A stretch of DNA of 10,512 bases. It comes from an uncultured Planctomycetaceae bacterium. GTDB taxonomy: Bacteria > Planctomycetota > Planctomycetia > Planctomycetales > Planctomycetaceae. Under the pieces are notes generated by a model. That model searched no databases. It was not told the origin of the DNA and worked only from the letters and a program-made list of their open reading frames with translations. The stretch spans positions 1-10,512 of the forward strand of contig CALFYU010000197.1 in the NCBI GenBank assembly GCA_937952455.1, read 5' to 3'. Shown here one piece after another: positions 1 through 6,457 of the stretch (position 1 is its first letter; each line of letters starts with the position of its first letter). The position numbers and the translations under genes were made by a program.

Positions 1-165
1 TTCCGGCCGAGGCCGAAGTCTGGCGATAACGGCGTTGATCTCCGTAAACGTGCGTTCGTGCGGCGCGCCAGGCACGCCGGAGCAGGAATCCGCATAACAT
101 ACGAACTGAATGCCTGACGGATCGCGCGGGACTAACGACGCAATTTGCTCATTCGTTTCGATCAT
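1..165 (-). CDS. N-terminal fragment of a metallophosphoesterase-like protein (runs off left edge)
   Basis: An open frame of exactly 55 codons starts at an ATG (163-165) and is still open at base 1, so only the N-terminus is present. It begins MIETNEQIASLVPRD and continues with a segment containing FVCYADSCSGVPGAPHE, then TFTEINAVIARLRPRPE. An in-frame TGA lies 21 bases upstream of the ATG, so translation cannot start much earlier. No strong Shine-Dalgarno is visible. The beta-strand followed by D-S-C and G-APHE resembles the first strand and metal-motif region of calcineurin-like phosphoesterases found in planctomycetes; this is recalled similarity, not a demonstrated match, and the diagnostic GDxx and GNHE motifs would lie outside the window. 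No signal peptide is seen. It follows the HEAT gene on the same strand after 205 bases containing a palindrome, so it is probably a separate unit. I am fairly sure it is coding and unsure of the function. Confidence 0.55.
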   Translation of the reverse strand, partial: MIETNEQIASLVPRDPSGIQFVCYADSCSGVPGAPHERTFTEINAVIARLRPRPE

Positions 166-256
166 TTCTGAGTCTTGGAGATATCAGACACAAAGAGTCC
201 TCGCTGGCCCAGAACCGACGAGGCGCAATAGAATCCATTGCTCCTCATTCGCGCAC

Positions 257-327
257 GGGCACCACGGGCGTTACCAGTGCATGGGTGCGCACACTCGCCC
301 ATGCACTGGCAAAGCCAGTGGCACCCC
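257..327. repeat. Large nested palindrome (REP-like element) between two minus-strand genes
   Basis: A perfect 12-base inverted repeat, CCAGTGCATGGG at 274-285 and its complement at 298-309, encloses a 12-base loop. The symmetry continues imperfectly outwards: the flank GGGCACCACGGGCGTTA (257-273) is largely complementary to CAAAGCCAGTGGCACCCC (310-327). A second hairpin, CACTGGC (304-310) with AAA loop and GCCAGTG (314-320), overlaps the right arm, so the two folds exclude each other. It lies 44 bases beyond the HEAT stop codon on the minus strand, where it could act as a terminator or 3' end stabiliser. There is no U tract, so a simple intrinsic terminator is not shown. The look is that of the repeated extragenic palindromes common in planctomycetes. 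Confidence 0.75.
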
Positions 328-370
328 ACTTTGCAACAAGCTGCAATACGACGAATCAGGCAATGTCAAA

Positions 371-1723
371 CTATTCGGGTATCGGCAAGACAATCACCGC
401 GTCCTCCGGGTACGTTGCCGCTCCCGGTTTGCCATTGATCCGGTACTCGACTTTCAAGTCCTTCGGAGCACCCGGGGCGGGGTCGCCGCCGAAACTGCCG
501 TTGTAGCTCCGTTTGGAGAGCAGAATCAGCGGGTAGTCGCGGGCCTGTTTTTGCAGCTCTTCCGTCACGTCCTTGCGGTTGTCGCCGGCACCGTATTCGG
601 CTTTGACGATTTCCAGTTTGACCTTGTCGATCCCGGCCTTGGCCAGCAGAGCTTTGACCTCGTCGCCCTTGTCATCCAATTTTTGGGCGATGGTCAGCGC
701 CGTCTGATAGGCGTTGTCTTTGACTTCGGGCTGCGACAGCGCGGCGATCGCCAGTTTGAGGTTCTCGATGCTCGGGTAACGTTGCAGAACATCCAGCACA
801 AGATTGCGCTCGCCGGAGCGTCGTGCGGTGTCGAATGCCTTTTGGCACATCTCGGCGCGTTGATCCTCGGGCAGGTCGAATTGCCGAGCAATGCGGATAT
901 ATCCTCGCAGGAAACGGACGTGATACTTATCAGCCGATTCGTTTTTCGCCAGATCGAGCAGCACCGGAGCGGCGTCGGCGGTCATCCATTTGCCCAGCAA
1001 CTGGCTGCTGACGTCCTGGAGTTGGTCGTCGTCGCTTTGGGCGGCTTTACTGACGGTGGCCAGCGCGCTGGTGCCACCCATCTCGCCAAGGATCTCCAAG
1101 ATGGCGGCCTTGGTCGCGGCGGATTTCGACTTATTGATGGTCTCGGCAAGTTGCTCCGCACACGCCTCCCGATCCGGCATGCGGACGCTGGCTGCGCGTA
1201 ATGCGCGTTGGGCGATCGGAGTGTCTTGCTGATGTTTGGGTGACACGACTCGCGAGGTAAGGGCATTGAGATCTTCTAACGTCACCGTTTCTCCCAGTGA
1301 CGTCAGTGCGGCGCCGCGGACCTCTGCGTCGGCATGGTCCAATGCTTTCAACAACATCGGCACGGCGGCGATCCGCCGTGTACCGACGAGTTCGATCAAC
1401 AGCGGGTACGTTTTTCCCTGTGCATCGGGCAGCAGGGCGACGACTTGGGCGTCGATTTTCTCGCCGGGGATTTCCGCCAGCGTGGTCCGCGCGGCCTGTG
1501 ACAAATCGGCGTCCTCTTCCTGCGCGACTTCCAAGAGCTTGGAGACACACGACGCATCCCCCACGCGTTCCAGCGCCCCGATGGCCGCCAGACGGACCGG
1601 TTTGGGGCCTTGGGCGGCCGCCTGCAACACGGCCGGCAGGATCACCGTGTCGGGACGATCGGCCATGGCTTGCACGATCAGCGCCGCCCGCTGGGGCTGG
1701 GCACTTTTCATCTCGTCGGCCAA
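371..1723 (-). CDS. C-terminal part of a HEAT-repeat protein with a DnaJ-C11-like (DUF3395-like) tail
   Basis: This is the downstream 450 codons of a protein whose N-terminal part lies at 1727-2515 in the same frame, separated by one TAG. The start given is a TTG two codons after that stop; an ATG at 1709-1711 is the next candidate. Repeated helix pairs with HEAT character run through roughly residues 10-250, for example VRLAAIGALERVGDASCV and AEVRGAALTSLGE. A more irregular helical region follows to about residue 370. The last 80 or so residues (IVKAEYG, DVTEELQ, GDPAPGAPKDLKVEYRING) resemble the DnaJ-like C11 C-terminal domain (DUF3395), which recurs in planctomycete secreted proteins. On its own this piece has no signal peptide, so it would stay cytoplasmic if translated separately. 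HEAT solenoids usually serve as protein-binding scaffolds; no catalytic motif is visible. It is best read as part of one interrupted gene. Confidence 0.85.
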   Translation of the reverse strand: MADEMKSAQPQRAALIVQAMADRPDTVILPAVLQAAAQGPKPVRLAAIGALERVGDASCVSKLLEVAQEEDADLSQAARTTLAEIPGEKIDAQVVALLPDAQGKTYPLLIELVGTRRIAAVPMLLKALDHADAEVRGAALTSLGETVTLEDLNALTSRVVSPKHQQDTPIAQRALRAASVRMPDREACAEQLAETINKSKSAATKAAILEILGEMGGTSALATVSKAAQSDDDQLQDVSSQLLGKWMTADAAPVLLDLAKNESADKYHVRFLRGYIRIARQFDLPEDQRAEMCQKAFDTARRSGERNLVLDVLQRYPSIENLKLAIAALSQPEVKDNAYQTALTIAQKLDDKGDEVKALLAKAGIDKVKLEIVKAEYGAGDNRKDVTEELQKQARDYPLILLSKRSYNGSFGGDPAPGAPKDLKVEYRINGKPGAATYPEDAVIVLPIPE

Positions 1724-1726
1724 CGC

Positions 1727-2515
1727 CTAATCAACCTTTCCACCGGGAAATTCGCGGGCGGTGCTCAGGGCGATTTGGAAACGGGGCAATTCGGTGGATC
1801 GCAACTGTTCGAGCAACAGGGGAATTCCGGCGTCTTTGCGGGCCAGGATCGCGCCGCGGAGGGCTTCGAGGATCCGCTGCTGCGGAACATCGGCGTTACG
1901 GATCTCGTCATAAATCGCAACGGCGGTGTCCGTATCGCCGGCCGCCAGATATCGTTCTGCGCACAACACGCACCCTTCGGCGACGGCCGAACGGACTTTC
2001 TCCGGACCAGACGCCAAAGATTCTCGCAGCGCGCCGGCGGCGGCCTCGTTGTCGATATGTCCCAGCGCCACGGCCGCGGCAGACGCGACCTGTTCGTCGC
2101 TGTCATTGAGGCGGGCCGTCAACAGCTCGACGGCACCGGCGTCGCCGCGGACGCCGATGGAATTGATCACACCGATCAGCAGTCGCCCGTCCACGGATTC
2201 GGCGGCCGTGCGCAGTGCTTCATCCGCCTCTGGGCCGGGAATCGCTTCGAGCGCGATTCGCGCCCAGGACGATAGTTGCTCGTTGGGCAATAGTTTCGCG
2301 AGCTCCGGAACGGCCTCCTTGGAGCCGTGAATCGCCAGCAGCTTGCAGGCGATGGCCTTGTCGGCCGGCGGTGCGTCGGAGCGGAGGACGGCCAACTGCT
2401 CCTGTTCCTTTTGCGGCGACGAATCGCGGGCATCATCGGCCCGCACGGCCGCTGCGGCAATCATGACAACGACCGCAAATACCAGATTGCCGAAGAGTTG
2501 TCGTTTATTTTTCAT
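1727..2515 (-). CDS. N-terminal part of a secreted HEAT-repeat protein, ended by an in-frame TAG
   Basis: The ATG at 2513-2515 gives 262 residues. I prefer it to a TTG at 2530 because it starts a clean signal peptide: MKNKRQ, a hydrophobic stretch, then AVRA before DD (cleavage near residue 26). No good Shine-Dalgarno precedes it. After a short acidic linker the chain is a run of HEAT-type helix pairs (KAIACKLLAIHGSKEAVPEL, then ARIALEAIPGPEADEAL, then SAAAVALGHIDNEAAAGAL), a pattern familiar from planctomycete HEAT-repeat proteins near Gfo/Idh/MocA genes. It stops in mid-repeat at GKVD, and reading through the TAG restores ALADEMKSAQPQRAALIVQA, the second half of the repeat. The full protein would be about 714 residues from this ATG. 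It lies 91 bases downstream of the oxidoreductase and is probably co-transcribed. Truncation here would remove the C-terminal DUF3395-like domain and roughly half the solenoid. Confidence 0.85.
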   Translation of the reverse strand: MKNKRQLFGNLVFAVVVMIAAAAVRADDARDSSPQKEQEQLAVLRSDAPPADKAIACKLLAIHGSKEAVPELAKLLPNEQLSSWARIALEAIPGPEADEALRTAAESVDGRLLIGVINSIGVRGDAGAVELLTARLNDSDEQVASAAAVALGHIDNEAAAGALRESLASGPEKVRSAVAEGCVLCAERYLAAGDTDTAVAIYDEIRNADVPQQRILEALRGAILARKDAGIPLLLEQLRSTELPRFQIALSTAREFPGGKVD

Positions 2516-2550
2516 GCTTGGAGTTCCCAATGCGTTGTGACTGGATGACA

Positions 2551-2565
2551 GCGGAATTCCTCCGC
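2551..2565. other. Small hairpin in the HEAT gene leader
   Basis: GCGGA (2551-2555) and TCCGC (2561-2565) form a 5-base inverted repeat with a 5-base loop. On the minus strand it contains GGAGG, the only strong Shine-Dalgarno-like string upstream of the HEAT gene, but this is about 40 bases from the ATG at 2515. The spacer 2516-2606 holds nothing else I can recognise. It may be chance. Confidence 0.25.
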
Positions 2566-2606
2566 GATGGATGAACAGGTTGAATCGTTAGGCGTCTTAG
2601 CGAGGC

Positions 2607-3893
2607 TTAGAGCCGCCATGGTTCGCGGAGTGCTTCGGAACGCAAACGGTTTGCCTGTTCATCGCCCGGGAATGTGTGGGTGTCGTTGTCGTATTTTACC
2701 TGCCGGTTGAGTGCCAGGGCGATATTGGCCGCGTGACAGGCGATGTGCGCGTTGCAGGCCGCGTCGGCGTTCCCCTTGGGTTGCGCCCGCGTCTTCACGC
2801 AGTCGAGAAAATCACGGACGTGAAACGTGGCCGGATAGCCCCCGATCTCTTCCACAGTTCGTCCCGCCAGGAGTGCGGGTGAACTCAAGACCATTTTGCC
2901 GCTGTCGCCGGCTTCGACCCAGCCGTCTTCCCCCTCGAACCGCACCGGGCAGGAACCAAGTGGAATCCAGCCGGTCTCGCGGAAGACCAGTTCGACGCCG
3001 TTGTCATACCGGGCCACCAATTGGCCGTCTTTAGGAGCATCGTACTCAACCGGCGGCGGGCAGTCGCCGACCGCCCATTGGCACAGGTCGACGCAGTGCG
3101 AACCCCATTCGAGTACGCCGCCGCCGACCAATCCGCCCCCCTTCTCAAAGTTGAATCCATCCAGTAGCTTTTCATTGAACGGCCGCCATGCCGCCGGGCC
3201 GAGATACATATCCCAGTCGACGACTTCTTTATCCGGCTCCGGTTCGGCCGGCAGCCAGCCGCTCATCATGGCCTGCATGCCGGCGGGGTGGGCGTAAACC
3301 CGTTTGAGTTTTCCCAACTTGCCGGTCCGTGCCAATTCGCAGGCAAACGCAAAGTGCGGCAGATTCCGCCGCTGTGTCCCCGCCTGGAACACGCGGCCGG
3401 TCCGCCGCATGGTGTCCTTGAGGATCAGGCTTTGCTCGATGTTCTTGGTGCACGGCTTTTCGCAGTACATGTCCTTGCCGGCTTTGGCCGCATTCATGGC
3501 GGCCGTCGCGTGCCAGTTCGGTCCGGTGGCAATCAGCACGGCGTCGATATCCTGGCGGTCGAGCAGTTCGCGGAAATCGCGATACATGTCGCAATTCTCG
3601 TTGCCGTGGTGCTCATCGACGATTTTTTTGATGGCCAGTCGTTGCGCCTGTTTGATGTCACAAACGGCGGCAAATTGGACGTCGTTTTGCTGCAGAAAAC
3701 AGCCGAGGTCGTATGTGCCGCGACGGCCGATGCCGATGCCGCCCACCACGACCCGCTCACTGGGGGCGACTGCGCCGTCCCGGCCGAGGGCCGAGCTGGG
3801 AATGATGGTCGGCGCCACAACGGCGGCGCCGGCGACAGCGGCGGTGGATTTCAAAAACTCACGGCGATGAATCTGCGTTCCTTGAATTGGCAT
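2607..3893 (-). CDS. Tat-exported Gfo/Idh/MocA family oxidoreductase
   Basis: The 428-residue protein is a predicted NAD(P)-dependent dehydrogenase acting on a sugar, inositol or related polyol; the substrate cannot be told from sequence. A twin-arginine signal (HRREFLK, residues 9-15, then an Ala/Val-rich stretch to about 37) sends it folded across the membrane. The Rossmann domain follows with GGIGIGRRG at 51-59, an acidic residue ending strand 2 (AVCD, 79), the ATGPNWH segment (122-128) and the family signature EKP at 145-147. The C-terminal beta-sheet domain includes GGGVLEWGSHCVDLCQW, where the conserved Gly-His-Asp substrate-site residues are expected. Length fits the exported planctomycete subgroup. 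AGGAGA (3901-3906) sits seven bases before the ATG and fixes the start. It lies between a propeller gene 90 bases upstream and the HEAT gene 91 bases downstream, suggesting a shared operon for extracytoplasmic carbohydrate handling. The family call is secure; the pathway is inferred. Confidence 0.93.
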   Translation of the reverse strand: MPIQGTQIHRREFLKSTAAVAGAAVVAPTIIPSSALGRDGAVAPSERVVVGGIGIGRRGTYDLGCFLQQNDVQFAAVCDIKQAQRLAIKKIVDEHHGNENCDMYRDFRELLDRQDIDAVLIATGPNWHATAAMNAAKAGKDMYCEKPCTKNIEQSLILKDTMRRTGRVFQAGTQRRNLPHFAFACELARTGKLGKLKRVYAHPAGMQAMMSGWLPAEPEPDKEVVDWDMYLGPAAWRPFNEKLLDGFNFEKGGGLVGGGVLEWGSHCVDLCQWAVGDCPPPVEYDAPKDGQLVARYDNGVELVFRETGWIPLGSCPVRFEGEDGWVEAGDSGKMVLSSPALLAGRTVEEIGGYPATFHVRDFLDCVKTRAQPKGNADAACNAHIACHAANIALALNRQVKYDNDTHTFPGDEQANRLRSEALREPWRL

Positions 3894-3900
3894 ACCGAAA

Positions 3901-3906
3901 TCTCCT
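3901..3906 (-). promoter_or_regulatory. Ribosome binding site of the oxidoreductase
   Basis: AGGAGA on the minus strand, seven bases before the ATG at 3891-3893. It is one of the clearer Shine-Dalgarno sites in the window and supports this start. Confidence 0.75.
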
Positions 3907-3983
3907 GAGGGATCGTGGATCGGTTGAATGTTTCAGATGTGTGCTGCGCGACATTCCATTACCGCTCGCGCCGCGTGGATGTT

Positions 3984-4988
3984 TTATTGGACCCGCACCA
4001 GCTTCATCAGCCGGCCGGAAACGTTCCAGTCTTGGACATAGAGATTTCCGTCTTTGTCCCAATACGATCCGTGCGTGCCGCTAAAGATACCTTCTTTCCA
4101 GTCCTTTTGCGGAACGTTGAAGCTTCTGCCCAATTCGGCATTGGGATTGTGCCCCAACACGGCGATGATCGTGTTGCTTTTGTCCAGTATCACCAAACGG
4201 CCGTGCAAATCCGGCACGGAAACAAAATCGCCGTGGATCGCTACGGCGGTGGGCATCCCCAATCCGGTGACCACCTCTTCGATGAAGTTTCCGTCAAGGT
4301 CGTAATGCAACAGGCGGCCTTTGGGTTGGTGGTTGCGATCGCAGATCAATAGCCGTGGCGGATCATAACGGGTGTCCAACGTCATGCCGTGCGCCGTGTT
4401 GAATTGTTTGAGATCATTTCCTTTGGAACCAAAGTACGACAAGTATTTGCCGGTCTTGTCAAATTTGAAGATGTGATTGCTGGCGTACCCGTCGGACAGG
4501 ATGATGTCGCCGTTCGGTGCGACGGTGATGGCGGTCGGACTGAACTTCGTGAGCTGAAGTCCCGATTCTTCCGGAAAAGGCAGCTTGAGCACGATGTCAC
4601 CGGTGTGGGCGTTGAACTTGATCCCCTCGCCAGCGACGTTGCGGGCCCCGTAGATGAATTCGTTCCCGGCCTCCTCACGAATCTCCATGTCGTGGATATT
4701 GGAATAGTCATCGCCGATGAAACGGTTGACCAACTTGCCGTCCGGAGAAAAGACGAATACGCCGAGTTGTGCGCTGGTGTAGATGTTGCCCTCGTTGTCA
4801 ATCACCACTGAGCCGTGTGTCGGCCCCAGCACCGACTTGCCATCCGGCCCCAGCCCCCAGCCGGGAACCGTGTCGAAGGTCATCATCCCGCATCCCATCC
4901 GCACGGGTGCGGTCTCTTCTCCAGCAAGCACAGGTCCGGCGAGGCAAAACAGTGCCGTCACCACGATGAAGGCCGAAAGATTCTTCAT
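3984..4988 (-). CDS. Secreted NHL-type beta-propeller protein (peptidylglycine-lyase-like fold)
   Basis: The start is set at the ATG 4986-4988, giving 334 residues. The frame is open a further 113 codons upstream, but that extension has no propeller or signal character, whereas this ATG follows GGAAGAGGA and begins a signal peptide (MKNLSAFIVVTALFCLAG, cleavage near VLA at 22). The mature part is a propeller of repeated strands with the pattern DNEGNIYTSAQLGVFVFSPDGKL, then NGDIILSDGYASNHIFKFDKTGKYLSYFG, then DKDGNLYVQDW. The SDGY-N--I-KFD-TGK blade is the hallmark of NHL and peptidyl-alpha-hydroxyglycine lyase-like proteins. Conserved HG (near 200), H-Q and GTHG could line the central pore; whether it is an enzyme or a binding protein is open. 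It is the first gene of the three-gene minus-strand cluster, and its export matches the Tat signal of the next protein. Confidence 0.85.
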   Translation of the reverse strand: MKNLSAFIVVTALFCLAGPVLAGEETAPVRMGCGMMTFDTVPGWGLGPDGKSVLGPTHGSVVIDNEGNIYTSAQLGVFVFSPDGKLVNRFIGDDYSNIHDMEIREEAGNEFIYGARNVAGEGIKFNAHTGDIVLKLPFPEESGLQLTKFSPTAITVAPNGDIILSDGYASNHIFKFDKTGKYLSYFGSKGNDLKQFNTAHGMTLDTRYDPPRLLICDRNHQPKGRLLHYDLDGNFIEEVVTGLGMPTAVAIHGDFVSVPDLHGRLVILDKSNTIIAVLGHNPNAELGRSFNVPQKDWKEGIFSGTHGSYWDKDGNLYVQDWNVSGRLMKLVRVQ

Positions 4989-4991
4989 GAT

Positions 4992-5001
4992 TCCTCTTCC
5001 T
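4992..5001 (-). promoter_or_regulatory. Ribosome binding site that decides the propeller gene start
   Basis: AGGAAGAGGA on the minus strand offers two overlapping Shine-Dalgarno matches, 3 and 9 bases before the ATG at 4986-4988. It supports the signal-peptide start over the long upstream extension of the frame. Confidence 0.65.
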
Positions 5002-5121
5002 GATTGGGGACTAATCGTCAGAGCAACCGCGGCAGCGGCGACGGACACTTTAGTATCAACTGGCGGACGCGGAAATTCAACCAGCGGGCCTGTCTCGGTA
5101 GGCGGAAACGGTCCGCAGCAG

Positions 5122-5146
5122 GGCCAGAAACCCTTAGTTTCCGGCC
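5122..5146 (-). other. Stem-loop in the propeller gene leader
   Basis: GGCCAGAAAC (5122-5131) and GTTTCCGGCC (5137-5146) flank a 5-base loop. In the minus-strand transcript the only mismatch becomes a G-U pair, so the 10-base stem is complete as RNA in that direction and not in the other. It lies about 135-160 bases before the propeller ATG. No U tract follows, so it is not a simple terminator. Confidence 0.45.
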
Positions 5147-5325
5147 TCGCCCGCATCGGCTCTATCCGCTGACGACATCGGAATTGCTCAAAGCCCGCGG
5201 TTGAGCGAGTGATACCGCCTTCGATCAAAATCGGATTTGCCGCTCCGTGACACCGCGACTTGTCCCAGCAAACCCGGTATCCTAGTGTATGGATTTGACC
5301 CATTCCGCCACGTAAGAGAAACAGC

Positions 5326-6327
5326 ATGGCAGCAAATCAGGATAAACGGCACTGGATCGGGTTTGACCTGGGCGGTACGAAGATGCTGGGCAAGGTGTTT
5401 GACGCTGACTTTCGCGCACTTAGCCACGACCGGGCCAAGACCCGCGGGAATGAAGGTGTTGATGCGGGACTCAACCGGATCTCCAAGACGATTCACAAAA
5501 TGCTGGAGCGGGCCGATCTTAAGCCCAAGGACATCGCGGGGATCGGTTTTGGTTGCCCCGGTCCGCTGGACCTGGAGCGAGGAATCGCCCACAGCGCGCC
5601 GAATCTGGGTTGGGAGAACGTGCCGATTAAGGATTTTTTGGAAGAGGAATTCGGCTGTCCGGCGGTGATTGCCAACGACGTCGACGCCGGGGTGTATGGG
5701 GAGTACCGCTTCGGCGTGGCGATGGATAGCCGCGTGGTGGTGGGGGTCTTTCCCGGGACGGGCATTGGCGGCGGGTGTGTGTATGAGGGAAGCATCATGC
5801 GCGGCGCCACCGGCTCGTGCATGGAAATCGGACATGTACAAGTCGCGCCGGAAGGGCCACTGTGCGGATGCGGACGGCGGGGATGCCTGGAAGCGGTTGC
5901 CAGCCGATTGGTGATCGCCTCCAAGGCAGCGGCGGCGGCCTATCGCGGTCAAGCCCCGCATCTGCTGGAACACGCCGGTACCGATTTGACGAAAATCCGC
6001 AGCAAGGCGCTGGCCGATTCGATCGCAGCGGGGGACAAGACCGTGGAGTTGATCGTCCGCGAAGCTGCCCGCCAAATCGGGCGGGCGGTCGCCGGTGTCG
6101 TGCACTTGTTAGGCCCCGACATTGTCGTCCTGGGGGGCGGCCTGGTGGAGGCGATGCCGAAGTTGTTTGTCACCGAAGTCAGCGACGCGGCCAAGAAGCG
6201 GGTCCTGCCGGCATTGAGCAGAACGTTCGACGTCCTGCCGGCCAAACTCGGTGACGACGCCGGCGTGCTGGGGGCAGCGGCTTGGGCCCAATATACGGTG
6301 GATGGGAAACAAAAATCCGAAAACTGA
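5326..6327 (+). CDS. ROK-family sugar kinase (glucokinase-like)
   Basis: This 333-residue protein has the full ROK layout. The ATP phosphate-binding loop FDLGGTK is at 13-19, GFGCPGP at 74-80, the catalytic Asn-Asp in IANDVDAGVYGEY (Asp 118), the GTGIGGG loop at 144-150, and the zinc site EIGH (His 170) with Cys 180, 182 and 187 in CGCGRRGCLE. The adenosine-side motif VVLGGGLVEA follows at 267-276. All expected residues are present, and the absence of an N-terminal helix-turn-helix means kinase rather than NagC/XylR-type repressor. It most likely phosphorylates glucose or a related hexose in the cytoplasm; EIGH and the zinc loop fit hexokinases of this family, but the sugar is not determined. 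The start has only a weak ribosome site (AAGAG). The last residues (KQKSEN) and stop are encoded by the adjoining repeat element. It is transcribed away from the oxidoreductase cluster. Confidence 0.95.
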   Translation: MAANQDKRHWIGFDLGGTKMLGKVFDADFRALSHDRAKTRGNEGVDAGLNRISKTIHKMLERADLKPKDIAGIGFGCPGPLDLERGIAHSAPNLGWENVPIKDFLEEEFGCPAVIANDVDAGVYGEYRFGVAMDSRVVVGVFPGTGIGGGCVYEGSIMRGATGSCMEIGHVQVAPEGPLCGCGRRGCLEAVASRLVIASKAAAAAYRGQAPHLLEHAGTDLTKIRSKALADSIAAGDKTVELIVREAARQIGRAVAGVVHLLGPDIVVLGGGLVEAMPKLFVTEVSDAAKKRVLPALSRTFDVLPAKLGDDAGVLGAAAWAQYTVDGKQKSEN

Positions 6328-6450
6328 AATCCGAAATCCGAAATCCGAAACAAATACAAAACCAGAAATTCAAATGACCGAAACGTTTTGGGTTTGGGGT
6401 TTTGCATTTTTGGTTTGTTTCGTGTTTCGATATTCGTGCTTCGAATTTTC
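6311..6450. repeat. Heptamer-repeat palindromic element between converging genes
   Basis: The left half is A-rich and starts with tandem AAATCCG units: 6313-6319, a degenerate copy at 6320-6326, then three perfect copies at 6327-6347. The right half is T-rich with GTTTCG-like units (TTTCGTGTTTCGATATTCG, around 6418-6436). The halves meet at AAACGTTT (6381-6388) and are imperfect inverted copies; for example GGTTTTGCATTT at 6397-6408 pairs with AAATACAAAACC at 6352-6363. The transcript from either strand could fold into a long AU-rich hairpin at the 3' ends of the ROK and MMPL genes. I recall similar elements dispersed in planctomycete and related genomes. No protein is encoded. Confidence 0.8.
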
Positions 6451-6457
6451 TCCCTCC

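Larger units (their letters stand above)
4989..5325. other. Divergent intergenic region, presumed promoters for the propeller cluster and the ROK gene
   Basis: This 337-base spacer separates diverging genes, so promoters in both directions are expected, though I find no convincing -35/-10 pair. It holds several inverted repeats: GCGGA/TCCGC at 5102-5116, a 10-base stem at 5122-5146, and GCTCAA/TTGAGC at 5186-5206. A minus-strand open frame crosses it upstream of the propeller start, but lacks recognisable protein features. Confidence 0.5.

Noticed and set aside
110..1201. Long plus-strand open frame (363 codons) opposite the HEAT gene
   Set aside because: It is antisense to clear HEAT and DUF3395-like coding sequence, shows no domain pattern, and is expected from GC-rich codon bias.
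4989..5327. N-terminal extension of the propeller protein by 113 residues
   Set aside because: The extension would bury a good signal peptide and ribosome site inside the protein and contains no recognisable domain.
5188..6105. Minus-strand frame of 305 codons opposite the ROK gene
   Set aside because: The ROK motifs on the plus strand are complete; this is a reverse-strand shadow.
6311..6450. CRISPR array or tandem-repeat gene
   Set aside because: Units are only seven bases, without spacers, and the tract is part of a palindrome, so neither reading fits.
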